Assembly: GCA_044432745.1 (NCBI GenBank)
Contig: JAWXUH010000001.1
Coordinates: 124,001 to 188,000, forward strand
Length of the DNA stretch: 64,000 nucleotides
Reading direction: 5' to 3'
Source: CAKOSP01 sp044432745
GTDB lineage: Bacteria; Bacillota_I; Bacilli_A; RF39; UBA660
The notes beneath the pieces are model-generated. The model saw only the letters and a program-made list of their open reading frames with translations. It did not search any database and was not told the DNA's origin. Position numbers and translations under genes: made by a program. Shown in pieces: positions 43,151 to 51,742 of this stretch. The stretch's first letter is position 1. Every line of letters begins with the position of its first letter.

Positions 43151-44173
43151 CTACTTAATGAACATTGCATCTCCAAATGAGAAGAATCTATATTCTTTTT
43201 TTATTGCATAATTATATGCATTCATTATATTTTCTTTAGATGATAAAGCACTTACTAACATTAATAATGTACTTTTTGGAAGATGAAAATTAGTTATTAA
43301 TCCATCTATTGATTTAAATTTATATCCTGGATATATAAATATATCAGTTTCTCCAGAACATTCTATAAATTTATCATACTTTTGCATTATACTCTCAAGT
43401 GTTCTTACACTTGTTGTTCCTACTGCATATATTTTTCTTTTTTCTTCTTTTGCTAAATTAAGTCTATTTGCAGTATATTCTGTCATTAAATATTCTTCTG
43501 TATGCATCTTATGTTCAAAAGCATTTTCAACTTCAACTGGTCTAAATGTTCCTAAACCAACGTGCAATGTTACATATAATATTTCTACTTGTTTTTCTTT
43601 TAACTTACCTAACAATTCTTCTGTAAAATGCAGACCCGCTGTTGGCGCTGCTGCAGAACCATCATTTTTTGCATATACTGTTTGATATCTTTTTTTATCT
43701 TCTAATTTTTCATGTATATATGGCGGAAGAGGCATTGATCCTATTTTATCTAACACTTCATTAAATATTCCTTCATAGTAAAATTCCACTTCAACTAACC
43801 CTTCAGGCAATATATTTATTACTTTACATTTTAGTAAGTTTTCGTATATTAATATTGTTCCAATCTTCAACCTTTTTTGCGGTTTAGCTAAACATTGCCA
43901 TATATCTTTTTCTAAATTTTTTAAAAGTAACAATTCTATATTAGCATTTGTTTCTTCTTTTTTTAAAAATATTCTAGCAGGAAGTACTTTTGTATCATTT
44001 AATACAATACAATCTCCTTCCTTAAAAAAAGATAATATATCACTAAATTTCTTATCTTCTAGTAATCCATTTTCCTTATTCATTACAAGCAATTTGGAAT
44101 TATCTCTAGATTCTAAGGGAAACTGTGCTATTAATTCTTCGGGTAAATTGTAATCAAAATCACTTGTTGTCAT
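43151..44173 (-). CDS. queA: S-adenosylmethionine:tRNA ribosyltransferase-isomerase
   Basis: Converts preQ1 at tRNA position 34 to epoxyqueuosine using SAM as ribosyl donor. 340 residues with family motifs: DYNLPEELIAQFP at the start, SRDNSKLLV, the conserved central GSAAAPTAGLHFTEELL and the C-terminal TNFHLPKSTLLMLVSAL. First gene of the queA-tgt transcript, with a TTGAAA/TATAAT promoter. Confidence 0.98.
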   Translation of the reverse strand: MTTSDFDYNLPEELIAQFPLESRDNSKLLVMNKENGLLEDKKFSDILSFFKEGDCIVLNDTKVLPARIFLKKEETNANIELLLLKNLEKDIWQCLAKPQKRLKIGTILIYENLLKCKVINILPEGLVEVEFYYEGIFNEVLDKIGSMPLPPYIHEKLEDKKRYQTVYAKNDGSAAAPTAGLHFTEELLGKLKEKQVEILYVTLHVGLGTFRPVEVENAFEHKMHTEEYLMTEYTANRLNLAKEEKRKIYAVGTTSVRTLESIMQKYDKFIECSGETDIFIYPGYKFKSIDGLITNFHLPKSTLLMLVSALSSKENIMNAYNYAIKKEYRFFSFGDAMFIK

Positions 44174-44197
44174 TTGCTTTCACTCATTTCTTATTTC

Positions 44198-44226
44198 ATT
44201 ATATAATTTTTTATTAATGTTTTCAA
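44198..44226 (-). promoter_or_regulatory. Promoter of queA-tgt
   Basis: TTGAAA (44221-44226), 17-bp spacer, TATAAT (44198-44203). Confidence 0.72.
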
Positions 44227-44265
44227 TATTATTTTTATTACTAACAACTTTTTATTTATTTTTTT

Positions 44266-44898
44266 CTATCTATCATCTCTATTAATAGATATTTTTTCAT
44301 ATTTTTTTATTTCACTATCATAAAACAATATTGGTATAATACCTGTATTTTCAGTTTCACCATCTATATAATAATGATTTTTACCATCATAATAAATATC
44401 ACCTTTTTCAATATAAGAATTTTCTTTTGCAGCAATTTCAAGTACTGATATATGGCCCGCTATTATATCTTTATAAAATTCTCCAGTTGTATGTGGATAC
44501 TTATTACAAAAATTATAATCTTCTACCCCAAACATCCAATATTCACCAGCATCTTCATCTATTCCAGCATGAACATAAATTTGAGTATCTGTTTCATAAT
44601 AGTATGGTAATTTTTTGGTCCAATTAATAATATCAGAGTTAATGTTTATTTTTTTGTTTTTAAAGTCTTCAAGTAAATATAATTCATGGTTGCCCATAAG
44701 AGCAATAACTCTATCTTTATATTTTTTTTGAAGATCAATAATTAATTTTATAATTCTTACATCCTCGTAATTAAAACGATTTAAATAATCTCCTAGTAAA
44801 ATCAATTTTGTTTCTTCATCATCTAAATTAATTAAATCAAGATTTTTTTCAAATTCCTCTATATTTCCATGTATATCACTCATTGCAAATATTTTCAT
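44266..44898 (-). CDS. PPP-type metallophosphoesterase
   Basis: A 210-residue serine/threonine-phosphatase-like metallophosphoesterase. The metal-binding motifs are present in order: SDIHGN (~7-12), GDYLNR (~46-51; GDYVDRG in the family), MGNHE (~69-73), and VHAG (~109-112), with a later GH. The second motif has Asn where most have Asp, and the missing glycine, so activity may differ. Closest overall type: small bacterial PrpA/diadenosine-tetraphosphatase-like enzymes. It stands alone; the 253-bp gap upstream holds only a possible gene remnant. Confidence 0.82.
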   Translation of the reverse strand: MKIFAMSDIHGNIEEFEKNLDLINLDDEETKLILLGDYLNRFNYEDVRIIKLIIDLQKKYKDRVIALMGNHELYLLEDFKNKKININSDIINWTKKLPYYYETDTQIYVHAGIDEDAGEYWMFGVEDYNFCNKYPHTTGEFYKDIIAGHISVLEIAAKENSYIEKGDIYYDGKNHYYIDGETENTGIIPILFYDSEIKKYEKISINRDDR

Positions 44899-45021
44899 AT
44901 GTTCTCACGTTCCTTTAAAATTTTCCTATATTTTTTAATCATTAAAAAATCAATGACTAAATAAATATTTCTATTAATTTTGCACCTTAATTATTACATT
45001 AACACTTACTAAAGGCAAGTT

Positions 45022-45151
45022 TTATGACATACTTTCTTCTTTTAATAATTCATCCATAAGAAGTTTTTCTTCTTCTGTTTCTACATAATTTGATTTACTT
45101 CTTGCAGTATTGCTAAGTTCATGCTGCAATTTTTTACACAAATGTTTTATT
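45022..45151 (-). pseudogene. Probable frameshifted C-terminal extension of the kinase-like gene
   Basis: Directly after the stop of the kinase-like gene another frame stays open for 46 codons with coding-like composition (KHLCKKLQHELSNTARSKS, then EEEKLLMDELLKEES) and ends at TAA 45022-45024. It has no ATG or ribosome binding site of its own. Removing one A from the A5 run near 45158-45162 would fuse it to the upstream protein. So it is either a broken tail of that gene, a slippage product or chance. Confidence 0.4.
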
Positions 45152-46279
45152 TTATCTTTTTCTTACTCTTACTCTTTCTTCTTGATATTTATTTTCTAAT
45201 TCTTCTGAAAGAGACATAAATTTACCATTAAATTCATCTTCTTTATATAAATAATCTATATCTAGCACTACACACTTACCTCTACTTAATTCAGTTTTAT
45301 TATTTTCTTCTAAACCATTATTTCTTTGGTCTATTTTAGTCATTTTACCTTTATAATAACTATAATTAGGTTTAATTAATCTTCCTACATTAAAACTTTT
45401 TGCATCATTCCATATAATACCTTGATCTCTTAAATTAGAATATAATTCATATACTTCTGCACTTCTTATCTCTTTTGTATCAACGTATTCCTCTAATTCT
45501 ACTATACCTATTTTTTCTCCTATAGAATTTTTTAATTCAAATCTAAAAAAAGGTTGTAGGATAAATTCGCTATTTGGTGAAATGAATTTCTCTTTTAATT
45601 TTCCAACTTTTAATATTTTTTCTCCTATTTGATATACTGTACAATATGCTCCTGTATTTAACATTTTTATATCTGAAAATTCTAACATCTCATCCTTTAG
45701 TATTTCTTCTAGTAATTTTGTAAAAAAATATACATTTATTTCATCTAAATCTTCTTTCTTAAAGTTATCATCATGTTTTTTTAGCGTAGGTAATATAAAA
45801 TTCCTAACTACTTGTTCTTTGTTACTTTCGTAATATTCTGTCATATATTTTCTTATGTCATTTAAATCTTTAAAACCAAAATTTAGTGAATTATCATTTA
45901 ATATAAATATTTCTAAATTTTTATAGAAATATCCCATGTAATTAGAAGTTAATTCTAGTATTTCTTCTTTTTTAAACTTCATTTTACCTATATATCTTAA
46001 GAAAAGATTATAACTAAAATAACTTTCCTCTTCTATTATTTTTTTACATATTAAATCATGTTTGACATAGAAAAATTTCCTAAGTTCTTTGTATTCATAC
46101 ATAAATATAAAAAAATCATTTAATTCTTCTTTATCTAGAGAATCAATAATTAAATCAATATTTGTTTCTATTTCTTTTATTCTCTTTTTTTTAAAAAATT
46201 TTGATGCTACTATATACTCTCTTAAATTATATAAAAGTACATTATCTTTTTTTGCATTTATTATTTCTTCCACTTTCAT
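45152..46279 (-). CDS. Protein-kinase-like protein with unknown N-terminal domain
   Basis: A 375-residue protein. The first ~195 residues are helical and unrecognised. The rest has the marks of a protein-kinase-like fold: a loop LNTGAYCTVYQIG (~207-219) followed by a lysine in ILKVGK (K224), a hinge-like VELEEYVD (~260), a catalytic-loop-like WNDAKSFNVG with D292 and N297 in D-x4-N spacing, and a metal-site-like VVLDIDYLY (D340). The lobes are short, so it may be an atypical kinase or pseudokinase. It has its own promoter with an inverted repeat over the -35. The C-terminus may be cut by a frameshift. Target unknown. Confidence 0.65.
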   Translation of the reverse strand: MKVEEIINAKKDNVLLYNLREYIVASKFFKKKRIKEIETNIDLIIDSLDKEELNDFFIFMYEYKELRKFFYVKHDLICKKIIEEESYFSYNLFLRYIGKMKFKKEEILELTSNYMGYFYKNLEIFILNDNSLNFGFKDLNDIRKYMTEYYESNKEQVVRNFILPTLKKHDDNFKKEDLDEINVYFFTKLLEEILKDEMLEFSDIKMLNTGAYCTVYQIGEKILKVGKLKEKFISPNSEFILQPFFRFELKNSIGEKIGIVELEEYVDTKEIRSAEVYELYSNLRDQGIIWNDAKSFNVGRLIKPNYSYYKGKMTKIDQRNNGLEENNKTELSRGKCVVLDIDYLYKEDEFNGKFMSLSEELENKYQEERVRVRKR

Positions 46280-46308
46280 TTTTTTATTACACCCCTAATT
46301 GAAATGTT

Positions 46309-46336
46309 ATTATACACTATTTCTGTAATTTTGCAA
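46309..46336 (-). promoter_or_regulatory. Promoter of the kinase-like gene
   Basis: TTGCAA (46331-46336), 16-bp spacer, TATAAT (46309-46314). Confidence 0.65.
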
Positions 46337-46357
46337 CATTTTAGTAACAAAAATGTT
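46335..46357 (-). repeat. Inverted repeat at the -35 of the kinase-like gene
   Basis: AACATTTT-N7-AAAATGTT, perfect 8-bp arms, overlapping the end of the -35. It may be an operator. Confidence 0.45.
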
Positions 46358-46370
46358 ATTTTATATCAAT

Positions 46371-46399
46371 TTAAAAAAATAGAATTACATCTATTTTTT
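46371..46399 (-). terminator. Terminator of ruvB-folD-glyA-kinase
   Basis: AAAAAATAGA (46374-46383) with TCTATTTTTT (46390-46399), 6-nt loop, T run on the minus strand; overlaps the stop codon. Confidence 0.75.
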
Positions 46400-46973
46400 A
46401 ATAATTTATAAATTCTCTGATTTTTTTTTGAACTATATCTTTATCTTCCGAGTTATTCAAATCAAGTACATTTATGTTCTTGTAATTTCCCTTTATTTCA
46501 TCACTCATTTGTTGATAAATTTCTTCTTGTTTCACGCTATTTTCTACTGAAAATGCAGCATACTTAACATTTGCTTTATCTTCTCTTAATAGCCTTTTTT
46601 TGTAATCTTCTTTCTCATTTAAATATAAATTTATATAATAAATTTCAAAATCCAAATTATTAAACTCTTTTAACAATTCTTCGTACACATCTGTAAAAAT
46701 ATAATCTTTCTTTCCTAATCTACAGTAATTTTCTTCTGTAAAAAATGTTCTATCAAAAACTAAATTTATACTTTTATTTTCTAAACCTTTAGTATATCCC
46801 ATTAAATGTTCATACATATCTTTTGCTTTTTGTTTACCTGTTGGTGTACTATCACTTGTTCCACTTAATCTGTATAAATTTGTTCCCGCTAGAGTATTTC
46901 TTAGAAAATCTGTTACTGTTGTTTTACCTACACCTTGCGGTCCTTCTACTATAATTAATTTTGAATTTGCCAT
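46398..46973 (-). CDS. P-loop nucleotide/nucleoside kinase
   Basis: A 191-residue P-loop kinase of the thymidylate/deoxynucleoside kinase type. The Walker A loop is IIVEGPQGVGKTTV (~7-20), an NLVFDRTFFTEENY segment (~71-84) resembles the DRY/DRS substrate motif, and a basic LID (KKRLLREDKANVK, ~129-141) follows. It is shorter than most dTMP kinases and the DR motif differs, so the substrate cannot be fixed. It follows glyA by 10 bp and ends the ruvB-folD-glyA run, which would suit a role in nucleotide supply. Confidence 0.75.
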   Translation of the reverse strand: MANSKLIIVEGPQGVGKTTVTDFLRNTLAGTNLYRLSGTSDSTPTGKQKAKDMYEHLMGYTKGLENKSINLVFDRTFFTEENYCRLGKKDYIFTDVYEELLKEFNNLDFEIYYINLYLNEKEDYKKRLLREDKANVKYAAFSVENSVKQEEIYQQMSDEIKGNYKNINVLDLNNSEDKDIVQKKIREFINY

Positions 46974-46983
46974 TTTATTTCTC

Positions 46984-48207
46984 CTAAAAATTTATTGGGA
47001 AATTTGATGTTAATTCCACTACACTTTCACTTAATTCTTTTAAGATTTTTTCGTCATCTTTATTTTTTAATGCTTCTGATATAGCTGCTGCTACAAAATT
47101 AAATTCTTTAGTTGTAAATCCTCTTGTAGTCATTGCTGCTGTTCCTACTCTGATACCACTTGTAACCATTGGAGAAAGTGGATCATTTGGTATAGTATTT
47201 TTATTTACCGTAATATGTATTGCATCAAGTACTGCTTCTGCTTCCTTTCCAGTTATTCCATACGTAGTATATGTATCAATTAACATTAAATGATTATCTG
47301 TTCCAGAAGATACAATTTTAAAATTTTCTTTTTCTAAAGCTTTTGCAAATGAACTTGCATTTTTAACTACGTTCTCTATATATGCTTTGAACTCAGGTTG
47401 AAGAGCTTCATAAAAACATTGTGCTTTTGCACCTATTACGTGCATTAAAGGTCCACCTTGTATACCAGGGAATACCATTTTATTTATTTTTGTCATTATT
47501 TCTTCATCATTTGATAAAATTAAACCACCTCTAGGACCTCTTAGCGTTTTATGAGTTGTACTTGTTACTACATCTGCATATAAACAAGGATTCATATGTT
47601 CTCCTACTGCTACTAATCCAGCAATATGTGCCATATCAACCATTAATATAGCTCCACATTCATTTGCTATATCTTTAAATTTTTTAAAATCTATTTTTCT
47701 AGAATAAGCTGATGCTCCTGCTATTATCATTTTTGGTTGTTCTTTTTTTGCTATTTCCATTAATTTATCATAATCTATTAATTCTGTTTCTAAATTTATA
47801 TCATATGATATTATTTCGTAATCTTGTCCACTAAAAGACATCCTATGTCCGTGTGTTAAATGACCACCATTAGATAAATTCATTCCCATTACTTTATCAC
47901 CATGATTAAGAAGCGCTCTATATACTGCCATATTTGCACTTGATCCACTATGCGGTTGAACATTTGCATATTTAACATCAAATAATTTACAAGCATATTC
48001 TACTGCTAAATTTTCAATAATATCTATATATTCACATCCACCATAATATCTTTTTGATGAATATCCTTCAGCGTATTTGTTTGTTAATATACTACCTTGT
48101 AAATTAAGTACTTCATTTGAAACATAATTTTCAGATGCTATAAGTTCAATATTTTCACTTTGTCTTTTTGTTTCTAATTCTAATGCTTTTTTTATTTCTT
48201 TATCCAT
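46984..48207 (-). CDS. glyA: Serine hydroxymethyltransferase
   Basis: PLP enzyme that converts serine and tetrahydrofolate into glycine and 5,10-methylene-THF. 407 residues; PLP-lysine in VVTSTTHKTLRGPRGGLIL (~222-240), early motifs ASENYVS and GGCEYID, all intact. It starts one base after folD ends, so the enzyme making methylene-THF and the one oxidising it are coupled. Confidence 0.98.
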   Translation of the reverse strand: MDKEIKKALELETKRQSENIELIASENYVSNEVLNLQGSILTNKYAEGYSSKRYYGGCEYIDIIENLAVEYACKLFDVKYANVQPHSGSSANMAVYRALLNHGDKVMGMNLSNGGHLTHGHRMSFSGQDYEIISYDINLETELIDYDKLMEIAKKEQPKMIIAGASAYSRKIDFKKFKDIANECGAILMVDMAHIAGLVAVGEHMNPCLYADVVTSTTHKTLRGPRGGLILSNDEEIMTKINKMVFPGIQGGPLMHVIGAKAQCFYEALQPEFKAYIENVVKNASSFAKALEKENFKIVSSGTDNHLMLIDTYTTYGITGKEAEAVLDAIHITVNKNTIPNDPLSPMVTSGIRVGTAAMTTRGFTTKEFNFVAAAISEALKNKDDEKILKELSESVVELTSNFPINF

Positions 48208-48208
48208 T

Positions 48209-49039
48209 TTATTTCCTTCTTTCTATATGACACGTAAGTGTGTTTTCCATTATTGATGCTACTGTCATCGGCCCAACCCCACCAGGCACAGGTGTTATAA
48301 ATGATGCTTTTTGACTAACAGATTCAAAGTCAACATCTCCACACATTCCATTATTTGTTCTGTTAATTCCAACATCTATAACAATAACGCCTTCATTAAC
48401 CATATATCCTTTTAATAACTCAGGAATTCCACAAGCCATTACAATAATATCTGCGCGCTCGGTATACGTTCCTATAAAATCCGTTTTACTATGACATAAA
48501 CTCACTGTTGCACCCCTATTTTCTAGTGCATGAAACAAAGGTTTTCCTACTAAATTACTTCTTCCTACTATACATACATTTTTTCCTGTTAAATCTATAT
48601 CGTAATAATCAAATATTTTTATTATTCCCTTAACCGTACATGGTAATAAACCAGGTAAATTCATATAATTATTATATACACTTTCCTTTGTTACTCCATC
48701 TATGTCTTTCTTAGGATCTAAATATGATATACATTTATTAAAATCTATTCCTTTTGGAAGAGGACTTTGAAGTATTATTCCGTCAATATCTTCATTATCA
48801 TTTAGCTCTTTTATCAAATTTATTACTTCTTTTTCTGTTACATCTTTTAATTTGTGAATTACACATTTAATTCCTACCAATTCGCAAGAAACCTTTTTTT
48901 TGTTTACATATATATCACTTGCATAATCATCCCCTACAACTATTATTGCTAATGTTACTTCGTATTTATTTTTCTTTATTACTTCACTAACATAATATAA
49001 TGTCTCTTCTCCTATTTTTTTTCCATCAATTATTTCCAT
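48209..49039 (-). CDS. folD: Bifunctional methylene-THF dehydrogenase/cyclohydrolase FolD
   Basis: Interconverts 5,10-methylene-THF and 10-formyl-THF. 276 residues. The catalytic region is YVNKKKVSCELVGI with the conserved lysine, then GIILQSPLPKGID, the PKKDIDGVT motif, and the Rossmann part VCIVGRSNLVGKPL. The C-terminal TPVPGGVGPMTVASIMENT signature is intact. The start overlaps the ruvB stop by 14 bp. Confidence 0.98.
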   Translation of the reverse strand: MEIIDGKKIGEETLYYVSEVIKKNKYEVTLAIIVVGDDYASDIYVNKKKVSCELVGIKCVIHKLKDVTEKEVINLIKELNDNEDIDGIILQSPLPKGIDFNKCISYLDPKKDIDGVTKESVYNNYMNLPGLLPCTVKGIIKIFDYYDIDLTGKNVCIVGRSNLVGKPLFHALENRGATVSLCHSKTDFIGTYTERADIIVMACGIPELLKGYMVNEGVIVIDVGINRTNNGMCGDVDFESVSQKASFITPVPGGVGPMTVASIMENTLTCHIERRK

Positions 49040-49991
49040 CTATCTCATCCTTTTTCGTTATTACTTTATTCACTTTTAATAAAGCTATTCTTCCTCTTAA
49101 TGTTCTTCTTATATAATTTGACTGTATTAAAAACGGTTCTATTACATCTTCAATAGTCGATATATCTTCATTCATAACTTTACTTATTGACTCTATACCA
49201 ACTGGTCCACCTTTGAAGTTTATTACTAATACCTCTAAATAAAATATATCTAGTGCATTTAATCCATTTTTATTTACTTCTAATTTTTTTAATGAATCTC
49301 TAACTAATATTGGAGTTATTTTGTTTTGATTATTTACACATGCATAATCTCTTATTCTTTTTAATAAATTATTTGCTATTCTAGGTGTTTTCCTACTACT
49401 TAAAGCTATTATTTTTTCTGCATTTTCTACTATATCAATACCTAAAACATCGCTGGTTCTTAGTATAATATTACCTAATTCGTCATTATTATAGAAATTA
49501 AATTTAAATGTAATTGCAAATCTACTTCTAAGCGGTGATGTTAAATTACCTATCTTTGTGGTAGCACCTATCAATGTAAATGGTGGTAAATCTATTTTTA
49601 TAGATTTACTTTTTCCTTCATTTGAAATTATTATGTCAAACTCATAATCTTCTAATGCAGGATATAACATTTCTTCTATAAATTTAGGTATCCTATGTAT
49701 TTCATCTATAAATAATATGTCACCTTCTTCCAGTGCACTTAGTACTGCCGCTAGATCTCCTATTTTTTCAAAACTAGGACCACTACAAACTTTTATATTT
49801 GTATTCATTTCATTTGCTATTATATGTGCAAGTGTTGTTTTGCCAAGACCTGGAGGTCCATATAAAAGTATATGATCTAAACACTCATCTCTCATTTTTG
49901 CAGCTTTAATAAAGACTGATAAATTTTCCTTTATTGTATTTTGTCCTATATAATCATCAATATTGATTGGCCTTATATTCTTATCGTTCAT
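49026..49991 (-). CDS. ruvB: Holliday junction branch migration helicase RuvB
   Basis: The ATPase motor of RuvAB, 321 residues. Walker A is GPPGLGKTTLAHIIA (~45-59), Walker B LFIDEIHRI, sensor region TLIGATTKIG, arginine finger region PLRSRFAI, and the C-terminal winged helix includes RTLRGRIAL. It ends in TGA, which supports the standard code. RuvA, usually the gene before, is not in the window; the gene starts the ruvB-folD-glyA-kinase run. Confidence 0.97.
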   Translation of the reverse strand: MNDKNIRPINIDDYIGQNTIKENLSVFIKAAKMRDECLDHILLYGPPGLGKTTLAHIIANEMNTNIKVCSGPSFEKIGDLAAVLSALEEGDILFIDEIHRIPKFIEEMLYPALEDYEFDIIISNEGKSKSIKIDLPPFTLIGATTKIGNLTSPLRSRFAITFKFNFYNNDELGNIILRTSDVLGIDIVENAEKIIALSSRKTPRIANNLLKRIRDYACVNNQNKITPILVRDSLKKLEVNKNGLNALDIFYLEVLVINFKGGPVGIESISKVMNEDISTIEDVIEPFLIQSNYIRRTLRGRIALLKVNKVITKKDEIDGNN

Positions 49992-50062
49992 ACACGAAAA
50001 TCCTTTCTTTCAAAACCTTCCTATACTAATCAATAATATTTTCAAACCTTCAACATATTTAA

Positions 50063-50091
50063 ATTATATACAAATAAATTAAAAGTTGCAA
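50063..50091 (-). promoter_or_regulatory. Promoter of ruvB-folD-glyA
   Basis: TTGCAA (50086-50091), 17-bp spacer, TATAAT (50063-50068). Confidence 0.75.
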
Positions 50092-50167
50092 GCTTATCTA
50101 CCATTTTTTATTTTTATTTTTTTACTACTGAATTTGTATACATTTTTTTAAAACAAATGTATCATTC

Positions 50168-50196
50168 TTGACATATTGTATTTTTTATGATACAAT
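50168..50196 (+). promoter_or_regulatory. Promoter of the exported-protein gene
   Basis: TTGACA (50168-50173), 17-bp spacer, TACAAT (50191-50196) with an extended TGa, 31 bp before the ATG. Confidence 0.8.
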
Positions 50197-50227
50197 AATA
50201 TCAGTTTATTATGAGGGGGAAATAATA

Positions 50228-51055
50228 ATGAATAAAAAAATAAATAAAAATTTAATTAATGGTGTGTTACTTACTACTTGTTGTGCTACTGTTTTATCAG
50301 TATCTAAATTTAATGATTTAAAAGATACTAATATAACTACTATTAAAGACGAGTCTATTGTTACGAAAAGTAATGCTAACTTAATGTCTTTTGAACAAGA
50401 AACAATTAATGAAATAGCTAAGGTATATAATTTAGATTATAATATAGTGTATTCTATTATAAGTAAATCTACTAATAACTTTAACGATGAAACATATATT
50501 AATAATAATATAATTCCTTTAGGATTACAGTGTAATACTTATGATTTAGGTAATAAAGCTGCTGCTATTATGGATGCAGTGAAAAATATTTATTTATATC
50601 CAGAAGCTTTTGGTTATACTTTAGAAGAAATAACTACTAAAGATAAATTTGTTAGTGAATTATCTCAATCAGAACAAATAAAAAAATATAGTGAAATGAC
50701 TAATACAGATCATTTAACTGCTCAAACTTTAACACAATATTATACTAATATTGATTCTACTACATTTACTGAAAAAAACAATGTTCTAGGATTTGTTCAA
50801 TCAGAAATTGTTGAGGATAAAAATGGAAATTTATCTTTAAGTACTGATGTTATAACTTATCCATCAAGTGAAGCTGGTTTTATTGATTTAAGTTTATATT
50901 TACTAGAAAATAATATTAATGGGAATTATAGTTTCGAAGAATTAGAAATGAATCTTCCTATTAACTCTAACGTTGATTTAAATTTATCACCAGTTGATGA
51001 ATTAAATAATATTTATTCTGAATTAAGTGAAAAAGAAAATAATAATATTAGATAA
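50228..51055 (+). CDS. Exported protein of unknown function with a lytic-transglycosylase-like start
   Basis: A 275-residue protein with an N-terminal hydrophobic segment (~8-25, GVLLTTCCATVLSVS) that acts as signal or anchor. After it, EIAKVYNLDYNIVYSIISKS (~57-76) resembles the first helices of SLT/lysozyme-like domains (compare YNLDYNLLISLAIAES in the protein at 21665-23014), but the later catalytic motifs are absent. The rest is acidic, Asn/Thr-rich and unrecognised. The start is the ATG at 50228, after GAGGGGG; an upstream frame would begin inside the -35. The promoter is strong, so it may be well expressed. Confidence 0.7.
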   Translation: MNKKINKNLINGVLLTTCCATVLSVSKFNDLKDTNITTIKDESIVTKSNANLMSFEQETINEIAKVYNLDYNIVYSIISKSTNNFNDETYINNNIIPLGLQCNTYDLGNKAAAIMDAVKNIYLYPEAFGYTLEEITTKDKFVSELSQSEQIKKYSEMTNTDHLTAQTLTQYYTNIDSTTFTEKNNVLGFVQSEIVEDKNGNLSLSTDVITYPSSEAGFIDLSLYLLENNINGNYSFEELEMNLPINSNVDLNLSPVDELNNIYSELSEKENNNIR

Positions 51056-51070
51056 TAATATTTAAAACAA

Positions 51071-51112
51071 AAAAAGAATGCTACTTATAATATATAGGAA
51101 ACATTCTTTTTT
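51071..51112 (+). terminator. Terminator of the exported-protein gene
   Basis: AAAAAGAATG (51071-51080) pairs with CATTCTTTTT (51102-51111) around a 21-nt loop, with T after it. Confidence 0.6.
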
Positions 51113-51132
51113 ACTTTTTTATATTTAATAAG

Positions 51133-51175
51133 CAAATTAAAAACTGCATTCTATTATATAGACATACAGTTTTTT
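51133..51175 (-). terminator. Terminator of the cotJ genes
   Basis: AAAAACTG (51139-51146) with CAGTTTTT (51167-51174), and an inner TCTAT/ATAGA stem. It follows cotJC on the minus strand. Confidence 0.6.
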
Positions 51176-51184
51176 TATAATATT

Positions 51185-51742
51185 TTAATATCCCTTTGTT
51201 TTATATATATTATATAACTCTTCGAATCTATTGAAATGCACGACTTCTCTTTGTCTTAAAAATAATAATACATTTATTAGATCCTCATCTTCTGTAAGCT
51301 CAATTAAATTTTCATATGTTACTCTAGCCTTAGATTCAGCTGCCATATCTTCAACTAAATCAGCTATAGGGTCACCTGTAACTTGAAAATATGCTGCTGT
51401 AAATGGTGAACCTGATGCATCAACCGGAAAAATACCTTTTCTATGATCTGTAAAATATCCAGAAAGTCCTGCTTCTTTTATTTCATCTTTTGTTGCTCCA
51501 GATAATAACTGATGAATCATTGTAGATATCATTTCAACATGTCCTAACTCTTCTGTTGCTATATCATTTAAAAGCGCTCTTCCTCTATCACATGGCATTG
51601 TATATTTTTGAGAAAAATATCTAAGCGCTGCTCCTAATTCTCCATTTGCTCCACCTAACTGAGATAATAAGCATTTAGCCATATTAACATCTTTTTTCTT
51701 TATATCTACTGGAAATGATAAAATCTTTTGATATTTATACAT
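51185..51742 (-). CDS. cotJC: Spore coat protein CotJC (manganese-catalase-like)
   Basis: A 185-residue ferritin-like protein of the manganese-catalase family, located in the inner spore coat. It shows the family segments LLSQLGGANGELGAALRYFSQKY (in two parts), ATEELGHVEMISTMI with the metal ligands E and H, AAYFQVTGDP, and LLFLRQREVVHFNRFEE with the second ligand set. The start is the ATG at 51740-51742 (MYKYQKI), with AAGGAGG nine bases upstream, and it overlaps the upstream gene by 8 bp. A longer frame would lie within that gene without a binding site. Confidence 0.95.
   Translation of the reverse strand: MYKYQKILSFPVDIKKKDVNMAKCLLSQLGGANGELGAALRYFSQKYTMPCDRGRALLNDIATEELGHVEMISTMIHQLLSGATKDEIKEAGLSGYFTDHRKGIFPVDASGSPFTAAYFQVTGDPIADLVEDMAAESKARVTYENLIELTEDEDLINVLLFLRQREVVHFNRFEELYNIYKTKGY

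Noticed and set aside
44899..45151. An independent small gene in the gap before the phosphoesterase
   Set aside because: The open frame has no ATG or ribosome binding site; a frameshifted tail of the kinase-like gene explains it better.
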